Assembly (NCBI GenBank): GCA_016183175.1
Contig: JACPFC010000103.1
Location: 1-33,261 of the forward strand
Origin: Deltaproteobacteria bacterium
GTDB taxonomy: Bacteria > UBA10199 > SBBF01
DNA length: 33,261 bases
Direction: 5' to 3'
The notes under the pieces were generated by a model, which worked only from the letters and a program-made list of their open reading frames with translations, had not been told where the DNA came from and searched no databases. The translations under genes were made by a program, and so were the position numbers. Each line of letters opens with the position of its first letter. Within the stretch, counting starts at the first letter, position 1. Positions 7,588 to 15,755 of the stretch are shown here, piece by piece.

Positions 7588-8892
7588 ATGCCTGCCATTT
7601 TTCGCGCCATTTTTATTTTTCTCGCTTCCTGTTTCCTGCTTCCTGCTTCGGCCGGAGCAACACCGCAAATAATCCACTACACCCTGGACGACACCATCCA
7701 TGGCGGGACTGTTGAGATTCTCGAACGCATTTTCGACAAGGCGAAAAAGGAAAATGCCGAGGCGATCTTAATTCAAATGGACACGCCGGGAGGCCTTCTC
7801 GATGCGACGGAGGAGATCGTCAAACTCTTTCTCAACTCACAAAATCCCGTCATCGTCTATGTCGCCCCCAGCGGGGCCAAAGCAGGCTCGGCGGGCACCT
7901 TTATCACGCTGGCCGCCCATATCGCCGCCATGGCGCCCGGCACCTACATCGGGGCGGCCCATCCGGTGGAAATGTTCGGCGGCGGCGAGGAAAATGAACA
8001 GCAAAAGATCATGAAGAAAAAAATCGAATCGGCCACCACGAGCTTTATCGAGGCGATTGCCGAACAGAGGGGGCGAAACGTCGAATGGGCCAGAAAGGCG
8101 GTGCTGGAGAGCGAGACGCTCACGCAGGACAAGGCGTTAAAAAACCGGGTGATCGATATCGTGGCTCCATCGAAAGAGGAACTGCTTAAAGTCCTGCACG
8201 GCAGGAAAGTGAAATTGCCCGACGGGGAAAAAACACTCAATACGCAAAATGCCGTCTTGGTTCCCTATGAACCCGGCCTCAAACTCCGCTTTCTGAACAC
8301 GGTCGCCTCGCCGACCATGATCTATCTTTTGATTCTCGCCATGATCGCCGGCATCTATCTTGAAATCTCCCATCCGGGAAGCATCCTGCCGGGGGCGGCG
8401 GCCGGAGCCTGTCTCGTCCTCCTTCTCATCGCGACGCGGACTCTTCCCGTAAACGCCCTGGGCATCCTTTTGATGGGCACTGCGCTTGTCCTGCTGATTG
8501 TCGAGATTTACGTCGTCAGCTACGGCCTTTTGACGGTGGGGGCCATCGCCTGTTTTTTTATCGGTTCGCTTTTTCTCTTCGATCCGGTGGAGACCGATGT
8601 GCAGGTCCCTCTCCCGTTTATTATCGGAAGCACCGGGGCGCTGGCCGCCATTGCGGGGGTGATCGGCTATTCGGTGGTTCGAACCCTTGGCCGAAAACAG
8701 GCCTCCGGCCGCGAATCGATGATCGGCGCAAGAGGGACGGTGGAAGAATCGGTTGGCCCCGAAGGGCCGGGAAAGATTTTTGTTCAGGGGGAGTATTGGA
8801 ACGCGGTGTCGGATGTCCCCATCGAAAAAGGGGCATCTGTTGAAATTGTGGAGATGAGAGGGTTGTCGGTTGTTGTTAAAAAAAGCGGTTAA
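7588..8892 (+). CDS. nfeD: NfeD-type membrane-bound ClpP-class serine protease
   Basis: A 434-residue protein of the long NfeD type. Residues 1-24 form a signal peptide. A ClpP/SppA-like domain follows with MDTPGGLLDAT near 64 and the catalytic Ser in GAKAGSAG (about residue 101); the partner Lys lies in the charged stretch after residue 135. Four or five hydrophobic segments span about 240-360. The C-terminus (roughly 375-434) is a beta-rich NfeD OB-fold domain (GARGTVEESV...GKIFVQGEYWNA). In archaeal homologues the protease cleaves the C-terminal hydrophobic region of a partner slipin/stomatin. Here a slipin gene follows 15 bp downstream, the conserved pairing. Cleavage of that slipin is inferred from family knowledge. 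Confidence 0.92.
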   Translation: MPAIFRAIFIFLASCFLLPASAGATPQIIHYTLDDTIHGGTVEILERIFDKAKKENAEAILIQMDTPGGLLDATEEIVKLFLNSQNPVIVYVAPSGAKAGSAGTFITLAAHIAAMAPGTYIGAAHPVEMFGGGEENEQQKIMKKKIESATTSFIEAIAEQRGRNVEWARKAVLESETLTQDKALKNRVIDIVAPSKEELLKVLHGRKVKLPDGEKTLNTQNAVLVPYEPGLKLRFLNTVASPTMIYLLILAMIAGIYLEISHPGSILPGAAAGACLVLLLIATRTLPVNALGILLMGTALVLLIVEIYVVSYGLLTVGAIACFFIGSLFLFDPVETDVQVPLPFIIGSTGALAAIAGVIGYSVVRTLGRKQASGRESMIGARGTVEESVGPEGPGKIFVQGEYWNAVSDVPIEKGASVEIVEMRGLSVVVKKSG

Positions 8893-8907
8893 AAAAAAGG
8901 AGGTTCT

Positions 8908-9654
8908 ATGAGCGGCACATTTCTTTTTGGGGCGATATTCTTTGTCTGGTTTTTAAGCGGCGTCCGGATCATCATGGAATACCAGCGGGGGGTGGTCTTC
9001 CGTTTCGGCCGTTTGATTAAAATCAAGACGGCGGGCTTGAGATGGATTATTCCGCTGGTTGACCGGATGCGGAAAATCGACCTCCGCACCGTCACCATGG
9101 ATGTGCCGCCGCAGGATGTCATTACCAAGGACAACGTCTCGCTTAAGGTCAACGCTGTCATCTATTTCCGGGTGGTCGATCCCGACAAGGCGGTGGTGCA
9201 GGTGGAGCATTATCTCTTTGCCACCTCCCAGCTCGCGCAAACGACGCTCCGCTCGGTTTTGGGCCAGCATGAGCTCGACCAATTGCTGGCCGAACGGGAG
9301 CAGATCAACAAACGCCTCCAGGAAATTCTTGACCGGCAGACCGATATCTGGGGAATCAAGGTTTCCGCGGTGGAGGTGAAACATATCGATCTTCCGGAGG
9401 AGATGAAGCGGGCCATGGCCAAGCAGGCCGAGGCCGAGAGAGAGCGGCGGGCGAAGGTCATTCATGCCGACGGCGAATTCCAGGCCGCCGCCCGGCTGGG
9501 AGACGCCAGCGATATTATCGGAAGCCACCCTCCCGCGTTGCATCTCCGTTATCTGCAGGCCCTAACCGAGATCGCCGCGGAAAAGAACTCGACCACCATC
9601 TTCCCCGTGCCGATGGATTTGCTGGATGCGTTTATGAAGAAGGTGAAGAGTTAA
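8908..9654 (+). CDS. Slipin / stomatin-like SPFH-domain membrane protein
   Basis: A 248-residue protein with one N-terminal membrane segment ([15 protein letters not shown]), then an SPFH domain beginning [13 protein letters not shown] and including the typical [13 protein letters not shown] coiled-coil segment rich in Glu/Arg/Ala ([19 protein letters not shown]) and an oligomerisation C-terminus ([21 protein letters not shown]) follow. Such proteins scaffold membrane microdomains and pair with NfeD proteases, as here. A strong AGGAGG Shine-Dalgarno at 8898-8903 precedes the ATG, one of the few clear ones in this operon. The stop codon overlaps the aguA stop on the other strand in a palindromic TTAA (9651-9654). 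Confidence 0.93.
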   Translation: MSGTFLFGAIFFVWFLSGVRIIMEYQRGVVFRFGRLIKIKTAGLRWIIPLVDRMRKIDLRTVTMDVPPQDVITKDNVSLKVNAVIYFRVVDPDKAVVQVEHYLFATSQLAQTTLRSVLGQHELDQLLAEREQINKRLQEILDRQTDIWGIKVSAVEVKHIDLPEEMKRAMAKQAEAERERRAKVIHADGEFQAAARLGDASDIIGSHPPALHLRYLQALTEIAAEKNSTTIFPVPMDLLDAFMKKVKS

Positions 9655-10763
9655 ATGGCCGGTTGCTGTTGAGTCACGCAGTGAAAGGCCCCAAGGCCCC
9701 AGACAAAATCCGTGGCGTTGATGCCGACCACCTTTCGATCCGGAAAAAAATCCTGCAAAATCGCCCGTGCCCGATCGTCGTTGGCATGATGATAGGTGGG
9801 AAGCAAAACCACTTTGTTGGCAATGTAGAAATTTGCGTAGCTGGCGGGAAGGCGCTGGCCCTCATAATACACGGCCCCGGGCATGGGGAGGGGGATAATT
9901 TTCAAGGGATTGCCGTTCTGATCCTTCATCCGTTGAAGCCTCTTTAAATTATCCTGAAGAATTTTGTAATTTTCATCATGTGGATTTTCTTCAACAGCCG
10001 TGACCACAGTCGTGGGATTCACAAACCGGGCAATGTCGTCGATATGCCCGTCGGTATCGTCTCCCGTAATGCCGTCGCCGAGCCAGAGGACATGGGAGAT
10101 TCCCAGGCAATCCTTTAAATATTGCTCGATCTGATCCTTTATCAGATGTGGATTCCGGTTTTTATTCAACAGACATTGTTCGGTTGTCAGGAGCGTTCCT
10201 TTTCCATTGACGTCAATGGAACCCCCCTCCAGCACCATGTCGATTTTGAACGCCGGAATATCGAGTTCCTTTTCGATTTTTTCAGGCACCGCGTTATCCA
10301 GCTCCCACGGCGGATATTTGCCCCCCCATTTGTTGAATTTCCAGTTGGTAATAGCTAACGACTCTTTATCAAATCCCCCCTCACCCCCCTTTGCTAAAGG
10401 GGGGGATTGGTTTCCTCCCCCTTTGAAAAAGGGGGATTGAGGGGGATTTTTCACGACAAATATCGGACCACAGTCCCGCATCCAGCAGTCATCCGTCACA
10501 ATCCGGTGAAAAATCACTTTTTTCAGATCCACATCGGCCTTTTTGAGGAGACCCTGCGCCTCTTTCTCCATTTTTTCGTCGTTCACATTAAGATGAATTT
10601 TTTCGCCGGTGGTGAGGTGACGGATCATCTCGACCCATACGCCGGGAATCGGCTCCATCTTGCCGGGCCAGGTTTCAATGTTGTGGGGCCAACTAAGCCA
10701 TGTGGCCTCGTGCAGTTCCCATTCGGCGGGCATGCGGTAGTCGGATTGTTGAGGAGTTTTCAT
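9651..10763 (-). CDS. aguA: Agmatine deiminase with an in-frame repeat insertion
   Basis: A 370-residue protein that hydrolyses agmatine to N-carbamoylputrescine and ammonia. Family motifs are [14 protein letters not shown] near residues 91-104, [16 protein letters not shown] at 141-156, [15 protein letters not shown], and the C-terminal catalytic Cys (about 362) in [11 protein letters not shown]. Residues 105-134 ([11 protein letters not shown] and [11 protein letters not shown]) are encoded by a dispersed GC-rich palindromic repeat at 10371-10449. They sit in the loop between FVV and LAITNW, where homologues have a short linker, so activity is probably kept. ATG at 10763 overlaps the aguB stop as ATGA; a longer open frame upstream would lie inside aguB. 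It follows aguB in one transcript, giving the two-step route to putrescine. Confidence 0.95.
   Translation of the reverse strand: MKTPQQSDYRMPAEWELHEATWLSWPHNIETWPGKMEPIPGVWVEMIRHLTTGEKIHLNVNDEKMEKEAQGLLKKADVDLKKVIFHRIVTDDCWMRDCGPIFVVKNPPQSPFFKGGGNQSPPLAKGGEGGFDKESLAITNWKFNKWGGKYPPWELDNAVPEKIEKELDIPAFKIDMVLEGGSIDVNGKGTLLTTEQCLLNKNRNPHLIKDQIEQYLKDCLGISHVLWLGDGITGDDTDGHIDDIARFVNPTTVVTAVEENPHDENYKILQDNLKRLQRMKDQNGNPLKIIPLPMPGAVYYEGQRLPASYANFYIANKVVLLPTYHHANDDRARAILQDFFPDRKVVGINATDFVWGLGAFHCVTQQQPAI
10371..10449. repeat. AAATCCCCC/GGGGGATTT composite palindromic repeat inside aguA
   Basis: The outer ends AAATCCCCCCTCA and TGAGGGGGATTT are inverted repeats. Inside are two smaller hairpins: CCCCCCTTTGCTAAAGGGGGG and CCCCCTTTGAAAAAGGGGG. 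The whole 79-bp unit is translated without a stop as part of agmatine deiminase. A shorter relative lies between genes at 22157-22204. Confidence 0.9.
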
Positions 10764-11608
10764 TTCGGTTCGGCTATTTTCATCCGCCGGCAATCGAGAA
10801 AGGGCCATGACTCACGAACCTCTTGAATACGCGAAAGGTCACAGGCTGAAAGAATAATTTCCTCCCGATCATGCCCGGCCTGTTGCAAAACTTTGCCGAA
10901 CGGATCGGAGACAAACGACCCCCCCCAAAAATCGAGGTTTTGCTCCAAGCCGGTGCGATTGGCCGCGGCGATAAAGACGCCGTTCGCGATGGCGTGGGAA
11001 CGCTGGATGGTCACCCAGGCATCGAACTCGGTTTTAGCCACATCCTTCCCTTTTTCACTCACCGGCCAGCCGATGGCGGTCGGATAGAAGATAATCTGCG
11101 CCCCCTTTTCGGCCAGGACGCGTGCATTTTCCGGGTACCACTGGTCCCAGCAGACCGAGACGCCGATGGTCCCGTAATGTGTTTTAAAAACCGGCAGGCC
11201 CAAATTCCCCGGTTTAAAGTAAAAGAGTTCCGAGTAATGATGCCCCGGATCGTCCGGAATGTGGAGCTTTCGGTATTTTCCCAAAACCGACCCATCGGCG
11301 TCAAAAACAACTGCGGTGTTGTAATGGTCTTTGCCGTCTTTTTCGAAAAACGAGCCGACAATCACGATACCAAGCTCTTTGGCCAGTTTTGAAAAAGCCC
11401 CGGTGTTCGGTCCGGGAATTGTTTCGGCCAGAGAAAAAAACCGGCGATCATTGGTTTGGCAGAAATATTTGGAGAGAAAAAGCTCCGAGACAGAAACAAT
11501 CCGCGCCCCTTGACCCGCGGCCTCACGGATTCTGCCGATTGCTTTTTCGAGATTTTGAGCAGAGGTCTCCACATGGGTCATCTGGATGAGGGCGACATTG
11601 ACTTTCAT
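10760..11608 (-). CDS. aguB: N-carbamoylputrescine amidase
   Basis: A 282-residue nitrilase-superfamily enzyme that hydrolyses N-carbamoylputrescine to putrescine, CO2 and ammonia. The Glu-Lys-Cys triad is visible: Glu in VSELFLSKYF, Lys in KYRKLHIPDDPG, Cys in VSVCWDQWYPE. The IPDDPGHHYSELFYFKPG stretch is typical of AguB. ATG at 11608 (MKVNVALIQM) fits the family start; a longer open frame to 11698 runs into untranslated hairpins. The gene is immediately upstream of aguA with a 4-bp overlap, so the two act in series. Confidence 0.96.
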   Translation of the reverse strand: MKVNVALIQMTHVETSAQNLEKAIGRIREAAGQGARIVSVSELFLSKYFCQTNDRRFFSLAETIPGPNTGAFSKLAKELGIVIVGSFFEKDGKDHYNTAVVFDADGSVLGKYRKLHIPDDPGHHYSELFYFKPGNLGLPVFKTHYGTIGVSVCWDQWYPENARVLAEKGAQIIFYPTAIGWPVSEKGKDVAKTEFDAWVTIQRSHAIANGVFIAAANRTGLEQNLDFWGGSFVSDPFGKVLQQAGHDREEIILSACDLSRIQEVRESWPFLDCRRMKIAEPK

Positions 11609-11654
11609 AATTTCGTATGTTTCGTCCTGCGGTGAAACACCACGAGTCGTATGT

Positions 11655-11684
11655 TCAGCCAGAGGCTGATCCGCCTCCGGCGGA
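11655..11684. repeat. Back-to-back hairpins between tRNA-Leu and aguB
   Basis: TCAGCC-AGA-GGCTGA (11655-11669) is followed without a gap by TCCGCC-TCC-GGCGGA (11670-11684). Both stems are perfect 6-mers with 3-nt loops. No T-run adjoins either, so they are not classic terminators; processing of the tRNA-Leu transcript or a dispersed repeat are the alternatives. Confidence 0.7.
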
Positions 11685-11724
11685 AATTTGCACACCAAGC
11701 TCTTGCGGAATTACACAGCAGATG

Positions 11725-11806
11725 TGCCGGGAGCGGGACTCGAACCCGCAAGCCTTGCGGCATACGCCCCTCAAACGTACGTGTATACCAATTCCACCAT
11801 CCCGGC
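11725..11806 (-). tRNA. tRNA-Leu(GAG)
   Basis: The reverse strand folds as a class II tRNA of 82 nt. The acceptor stem GCCGGGA pairs with TCCCGGC. The anticodon stem TACGT/GCGTA closes the loop TTGAGGG, giving anticodon GAG. A long variable arm follows, then T-arm GCGGG-TTCGAGT-CCCGC and discriminator A. No CCA is encoded. It lies 11 bp after the secG stop codon and is probably cotranscribed with it. Confidence 0.95.
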
Positions 11807-11817
11807 AAAAAATTCTG

Positions 11818-12204
11818 CTACTGCCCCGCCGGCTTTTCCGCCGGAGCCGCCTCGGGGGCTCTTTCAGCAGGGGCGGGCGCCGCAGGAGCCTCCTCCACAG
11901 GCGCCTCCACGGGAACGTTGTCCACCGCCGATTCGCCGCCGCCGGTTTTTGAGCGCCCTTTGTGAATGGCCGCCAGCGAAATGGAGGTGAGCAAAAAGAC
12001 CAGGGCGCCGGTTGTCGTGAGCTTCGACAAAAACGTGGCCGCTCCCCGCGCGCCAAAAAGGCTTTGCGAACTTCCCGCCCCGAAAGTGGCGCCGATGTCG
12101 GCCCCTTTTCCGGCCTGAAGCAGAATCACCACAATCAGGAAGAAACAGACGATAAAATGAACCACCAATATCAGCGGCTCAATGGTTTCCAAAAAGATCA
12201 ACAT
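11818..12204 (-). CDS. secG: Preprotein translocase subunit SecG
   Basis: A 128-residue inner-membrane protein with two hydrophobic segments (about residues 10-30 and 54-73), the SecG topology. Between them is the family stretch LLQAGKGADIGATFGAGSSQSLFGARGAATFL. It stimulates the SecYEG translocon. The last ~45 residues are a low-complexity Ala/Pro/Glu tail (EEAPAAPAPAERAPEAAPAE), common in deltaproteobacterial SecG. ATG at 12204 is chosen; the open frame extends further upstream through a palindromic element and has no homology there. The position after gap-pgk-tpiA is a widely conserved order. Confidence 0.95.
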   Translation of the reverse strand: MLIFLETIEPLILVVHFIVCFFLIVVILLQAGKGADIGATFGAGSSQSLFGARGAATFLSKLTTTGALVFLLTSISLAAIHKGRSKTGGGESAVDNVPVEAPVEEAPAAPAPAERAPEAAPAEKPAGQ

Positions 12205-12300
12205 AATATCGGGGGCTTTGCCGCTGGCGCCCCCGTACCCCCCATTCGCTCGGACGGAACAAGTCCGATCCTCGCTCACAATAATTAACGAACCCAACGA

Positions 12301-12422
12301 CAAACAAAGAGAGTCCTTTTGGCGGCGCAATTTTCGTTCCCGCCAGCCACATCCGCCGACGATACAACCCAACTCCTAGCGGCTTGCGAAAATTGCGAAG
12401 ACAAAGGGACTCTCTTTGTTTG
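12301..12422. repeat. 122-bp palindromic element, copy A (tpiA-secG gap)
   Basis: The ends CAAACAAAGAGAGTCC and GGACTCTCTTTGTTTG are perfect inverted repeats. A second inner pair is GCAATTTTCG / CGAAAATTGC. The centre (about 12345-12377) is an unpaired or weakly paired loop. The element ends 5 bp after the tpiA stop. A second copy with conserved arms but a diverged centre lies at 28470-28592. Fifth-base C in the left arm and G in the right arm are T and A in the other copy, so pairing is kept. Confidence 0.9.
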
Positions 12423-12427
12423 CGGCA

Positions 12428-13183
12428 TCAGGTATAATTAACAATCCGCGCAAAAGAGTCAACCTCAAGCGAGGCCCCCCCCACCAACACCCCGTCGATA
12501 TCGGGTTTTTTCATCAGAACCGCAGTGTTGTCGGGTTTGACCGATCCACCGTACAGAATCCGCATCTGACCCGCCGCAGACGCCGTGAAATGCCGCACAA
12601 ACCACCGGCGGATCGCCTCGTGCACCTCTTGGGCCTGTTCGGGGGTGGCGTTTTTGCCCGTCCCGATGGCCCAGACCGGCTCATAGGCAATAACCAGCGC
12701 GGGCGCCGACGAGGCAAAAACCTCTTTCAGTCCTTCTCCCAGCTGTCTTTCAATGACCTCCGCTGTTTTACCCTTGTCGCGCTGATCTTCCGTCTCGCCG
12801 ATGCAAAAAATCGGCGTCATCTCATTGGCGAAAACAGCCGCGATTTTTTTGCAAACCTCTTTGTCCGTTTCGTGAAACAACTGCCGCCGCTCCGAATGCC
12901 CCACAATCACATACTCGCAGTTCAGCTCTTTAAGAAACGCCGCGCCGATCTCGCCGGTAAAAGCCCCCTTCTCCTCCCAATGGCAATTTTGCGCCCCCAG
13001 TTTGACCGTTGGCTTCTCGGAGAGCGCCACCGAAAGCGAATACAGAGAGGTGAAGGGGGGGCACAAGACAACTTCCACCTGCCCCTCGGACGGCAAATCT
13101 TTCTGGATGCGGGTGGCGAACTTGAGCCCCTCCTTTACCGTATGGTTCATCTTCCAGTTTGCGACAATAAGAGGCTTGCGCAC
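12428..13183 (-). CDS. tpiA: Triosephosphate isomerase
   Basis: A 251-residue glycolytic enzyme interconverting DHAP and glyceraldehyde-3-phosphate. The catalytic Lys is in NWKMN near residue 12, the catalytic His in VGHSERRQLF, and the catalytic Glu in AYEPVWAIGTGK. The phosphate loop LYGGSVKPDN and GVLVGGASLE complete the TIM barrel. The start is GTG at 13183, supported by a GGAGG Shine-Dalgarno at 13191-13195 that overlaps the end of pgk. The gap to pgk is 2 bp. A large palindromic element begins 5 bp after its stop. Confidence 0.98.
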   Translation of the reverse strand: MRKPLIVANWKMNHTVKEGLKFATRIQKDLPSEGQVEVVLCPPFTSLYSLSVALSEKPTVKLGAQNCHWEEKGAFTGEIGAAFLKELNCEYVIVGHSERRQLFHETDKEVCKKIAAVFANEMTPIFCIGETEDQRDKGKTAEVIERQLGEGLKEVFASSAPALVIAYEPVWAIGTGKNATPEQAQEVHEAIRRWFVRHFTASAAGQMRILYGGSVKPDNTAVLMKKPDIDGVLVGGASLEVDSFARIVNYT

Positions 13184-13185
13184 TA

Positions 13186-14364
13186 TTATACCTCCAGAAC
13201 CTTTAGTCCGGGCAATGGCTTCCCTTCCAAAAATTCCATCATGGCTCCCCCTCCCGTCGAGAGATGGGTCATCTTGTCCGCCATGCCTGATTTGCGGATG
13301 GCCGAAACCGAATCGCCGCCGCCCACAACCGCCACCGCCCCAGCCTCCCCGACGGCGCGGGCGATTTCAAACGTTCCCTTTTCAAAATCGGGAATTTCAA
13401 AGACCCCCATCGGGCCGTTCCAAAGAATGGTCCTGGCCAAACGGACCTTCGCGGAAAAAAGGGCGATTGTCTGCGGGCCGATATCGAGCGCCTTCAATCC
13501 ATCCCACTTTTCACCGTTCGTGGCGGTGCGGGAGGGAGACCCCGGTTTTATTTCGGCGGCCAGAACGGAATCGACCGGGAGCAAAATTTCGATTCCCTTG
13601 ATCTCGGCCCGCTTGAGGATTTTTTCCGCCTGGTGGATTTTTGCCTCGTCCACGAGCGACCCGCCGACATCGACCCCTCGCGCCTTTAAAAAGGTGTAAG
13701 CCATCCCGCCGCCGATGACAAAGGCAGACACATGGTTCATCAGATTTTCAATCACCCCGATTTTATCCGACACCTTGGCCCCGCCAAAAATGGCCAAAAA
13801 GGGTTTTTTGGGGTTTGAAAGCAAACCCTGCAGACATTCAACTTCCTTTTTGACAAGAAAACCAACCCCCTTTTCCTTGAAATAAGAAACCATCCCGACC
13901 GTGGAGGCATGCGCGCGATGAACCGTGCCAAAGGCATCGCCGATATAAACCTCGGCAAGGGAGGCAAGCTGTCTGGAAAAGTGCGGGTCATTTTTTTCCT
14001 CCTCCGGATGAAAGCGCAAATTTTCCAGAAGCAGGATTTCCCCCTCCCGCAGATCGCCGGAGAGTTTCTTGACGGCGTCGCCGACACAGTCCTCCGGAAA
14101 AAAAACATCGCGATCGAGAAGAGCGGACAGATGTTCGGCAACCGGAAGGAGCGAATATTTCGGATCTTTTACCCCTTTGGGGCGGCCCAGATGAGAGCCG
14201 AGAATCACTTTTGCCTTGCGCCCTATGGCATGTCCGATCGTGGGAAGGCTTTCCTGAACCCGGCGGTCATCGGCGATTTTGCCGTCCGCCAAAGGGACAT
14301 TGTAGTCAACGCGGATAAAGACCCGTTTCCCTTCGATGGCGATTTGATCGATGGTTTGGTACAC
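13186..14364 (-). CDS. pgk: Phosphoglycerate kinase
   Basis: A 392-residue, full-length phosphoglycerate kinase, making ATP from 1,3-bisphosphoglycerate. The N-terminal RVDYNVPL (substrate-binding Arg and Asn), GSHLGRPKG, NLRFHPEEE and AHASTVG are the usual substrate-side motifs. The nucleotide-side motifs FGGAKVSDKIGVI, WNGPMGVFE and GGGDSVSA follow. The start is GTG at 14364, directly abutting the gap stop (14365-14367), so translation is likely coupled. Confidence 0.98.
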   Translation of the reverse strand: MYQTIDQIAIEGKRVFIRVDYNVPLADGKIADDRRVQESLPTIGHAIGRKAKVILGSHLGRPKGVKDPKYSLLPVAEHLSALLDRDVFFPEDCVGDAVKKLSGDLREGEILLLENLRFHPEEEKNDPHFSRQLASLAEVYIGDAFGTVHRAHASTVGMVSYFKEKGVGFLVKKEVECLQGLLSNPKKPFLAIFGGAKVSDKIGVIENLMNHVSAFVIGGGMAYTFLKARGVDVGGSLVDEAKIHQAEKILKRAEIKGIEILLPVDSVLAAEIKPGSPSRTATNGEKWDGLKALDIGPQTIALFSAKVRLARTILWNGPMGVFEIPDFEKGTFEIARAVGEAGAVAVVGGGDSVSAIRKSGMADKMTHLSTGGGAMMEFLEGKPLPGLKVLEV

Positions 14365-15372
14365 TTAAAGCGTCCTGCCGATATACTCCGTTACATCCAC
14401 CATCCGGTGGGAAAAGCCCATCTCATTGTCGTACCACGCAATAACCTTCACGAGCTTTTTGTCGATGACGCGGGTGCAGAGGGAATCGACGATGGAGGAA
14501 CGGGGATCGCCGATGTAATCGGCCGACACCAGCGGCTCGGCACTGTAACCGAGGATCCCCGTTAATTCCCCGTTGGCCGCCTTCTCGAACGCCGCATTGA
14601 TTTCCTTTTCGTCCGTCTCTTTGGCTACATCGCAAACAAGATCGATGCACGAGACATCGGCAGTGGGGACGCGAATGGCCATGCCGTCAAACTTTCCCTT
14701 CAACTCGGGAAGGACCAGGCCGATCGCCTTCGCGGCTCCCGTCTTGGTGGGAATCTGCGACAGGGCGGCTGAACGGGCCCGGCGAAGATCGTCGTGCGCC
14801 ACGTCGAGAATCCGCTGATCGTTCGTGTAGGAATGAATGGTGGTCATCAACGCGCGTTCGATGACGAAATTGTCGTTCAAGACCTTGGCCACCGGCGCCA
14901 AACAATTCGTGGTGCACGAGGCGTTGGAAACAACATGGTGATTTTTTGGATCATACGCATTGAGGTTGATTCCGGCGCAAACGGTGAGATCGGGATTTTT
15001 TGCGGGCGCCGAGATGATGACCTTTTTGGCCCCTCCGGCGAGATGGAGACCTGCCTTTTCGCGGTCGGTAAAAAGGCCGGTGCATTCAAGAACAATATCA
15101 ACGCCGAGATTTTTCCAGGGGATTTCGGCCGGATTTTTGTGGGCCGTCACCCTGATTTCGCGTCCATCGACAACAAGAGAATCTTCCTTTGCCTGAACTT
15201 CAACCGCGAGCCGCCCATGCACCGAGTCGTACTTCAAGAGATGGACGTTGGTTTTCAGATCGCCAAGCTCGTTGATGGCAATCAATTCCAGATCGGTTTT
15301 CCCTTTCAGCAGTGCGCGGACAATACAGCGGCCGATGCGGCCAAATCCGTTGATTCCGATGCGAATTGACAT
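14365..15372 (-). CDS. gap: Glyceraldehyde-3-phosphate dehydrogenase (type I)
   Basis: A 335-residue enzyme oxidising glyceraldehyde-3-phosphate with NAD. The N-terminal dinucleotide fold begins IRIGINGFGRIGR. The catalytic Cys lies in SNASCTTNCLAPVAKV. The C-terminal WYDNEMGFSHRMVD is also typical. ATG at 15372 is chosen for an AAGGAGG Shine-Dalgarno at 15378-15384; the longer open frame to 15420 would overlap the promoter. It is the first gene of gap-pgk-tpiA-secG, under a strong sigma-70-like promoter. Confidence 0.98.
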   Translation of the reverse strand: MSIRIGINGFGRIGRCIVRALLKGKTDLELIAINELGDLKTNVHLLKYDSVHGRLAVEVQAKEDSLVVDGREIRVTAHKNPAEIPWKNLGVDIVLECTGLFTDREKAGLHLAGGAKKVIISAPAKNPDLTVCAGINLNAYDPKNHHVVSNASCTTNCLAPVAKVLNDNFVIERALMTTIHSYTNDQRILDVAHDDLRRARSAALSQIPTKTGAAKAIGLVLPELKGKFDGMAIRVPTADVSCIDLVCDVAKETDEKEINAAFEKAANGELTGILGYSAEPLVSADYIGDPRSSIVDSLCTRVIDKKLVKVIAWYDNEMGFSHRMVDVTEYIGRTL

Positions 15373-15411
15373 ATTTTCCTCCTTCGCTATCCACTTTAAA
15401 AAAGTCCGCGC

Positions 15412-15439
15412 AGTATACAAAATAGATGGGGGGTGTCAA
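15412..15439 (-). promoter_or_regulatory. Promoter of the gap-pgk-tpiA-secG operon
   Basis: On the minus strand TTGACA (15434-15439) is separated by 16 bp from TATACT (15412-15417), a near-consensus sigma-70 pair. Predicted transcription start is about 15405, giving a leader of about 33 nt to the gap ATG with its Shine-Dalgarno. It lies just beyond the toxin gene terminator. Confidence 0.75.
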
Positions 15440-15464
15440 TGACGAGTCTCTAGATGGGAAGCCC

Positions 15465-15755
15465 CTAAAAAAGAGGCGTCCGGTGCGCCTCAAAAACGGT
15501 CAAAATCAGGACACGGCGCCCCGAAAGTTTATAAATGACACGGTAGTTGCCGACCACTATCTCCCGAATTTCATTGCGCGACAATTCAGGCACGATCCTT
15601 CCCGATTGGGGAAACCGTGTCAGTCGTTCAGCCCTTGATTTTATCTTTTCGATAAGAGAGCGGGCGGCCTGCGGCTTGTCATACGAGATGAAATTTTTGA
15701 TTTGCCGCAAATCGGAAGCCGCTTTTTCCGACCAGACAACTTGAAAGGCTTTCAT
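15465..15755 (-). CDS. RelE/ParE-family toxin
   Basis: A 96-residue protein of typical RelE/ParE size. The core SRAERLTRFPQSGRIVPEL and the following REIVVGNYRVIYKL are the family's signature; the ending ILTVFEAHRTPLF is also typical. Members either cleave mRNA on ribosomes or poison gyrase; which applies cannot be told here. The start overlaps the antitoxin stop as ATGA. The last codons contain a terminator hairpin (GAGGCG/CGCCTC followed by six T on the coding strand). Confidence 0.9.
   Translation of the reverse strand: MKAFQVVWSEKAASDLRQIKNFISYDKPQAARSLIEKIKSRAERLTRFPQSGRIVPELSRNEIREIVVGNYRVIYKLSGRRVLILTVFEAHRTPLF
15467..15491 (-). terminator. Intrinsic terminator overlapping the toxin 3' end
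   Basis: On the minus strand GAGGCG, a 7-nt loop and CGCCTC are followed by TTTTTT, then the toxin stop codon. The hairpin is inside the last codons. It would stop toxin-antitoxin transcription 28 bp before the gap promoter. Confidence 0.6.

Noticed and set aside
12301-12422. Intrinsic terminator for tpiA
   Set aside because: The arms are very long with a ~100-nt interior, and no T-run follows on either strand.
12416-13699. Long open frame (427 codons) on the plus strand
   Set aside because: It is antisense to tpiA and pgk, both with full catalytic motifs; its translation is low-complexity and family-less.
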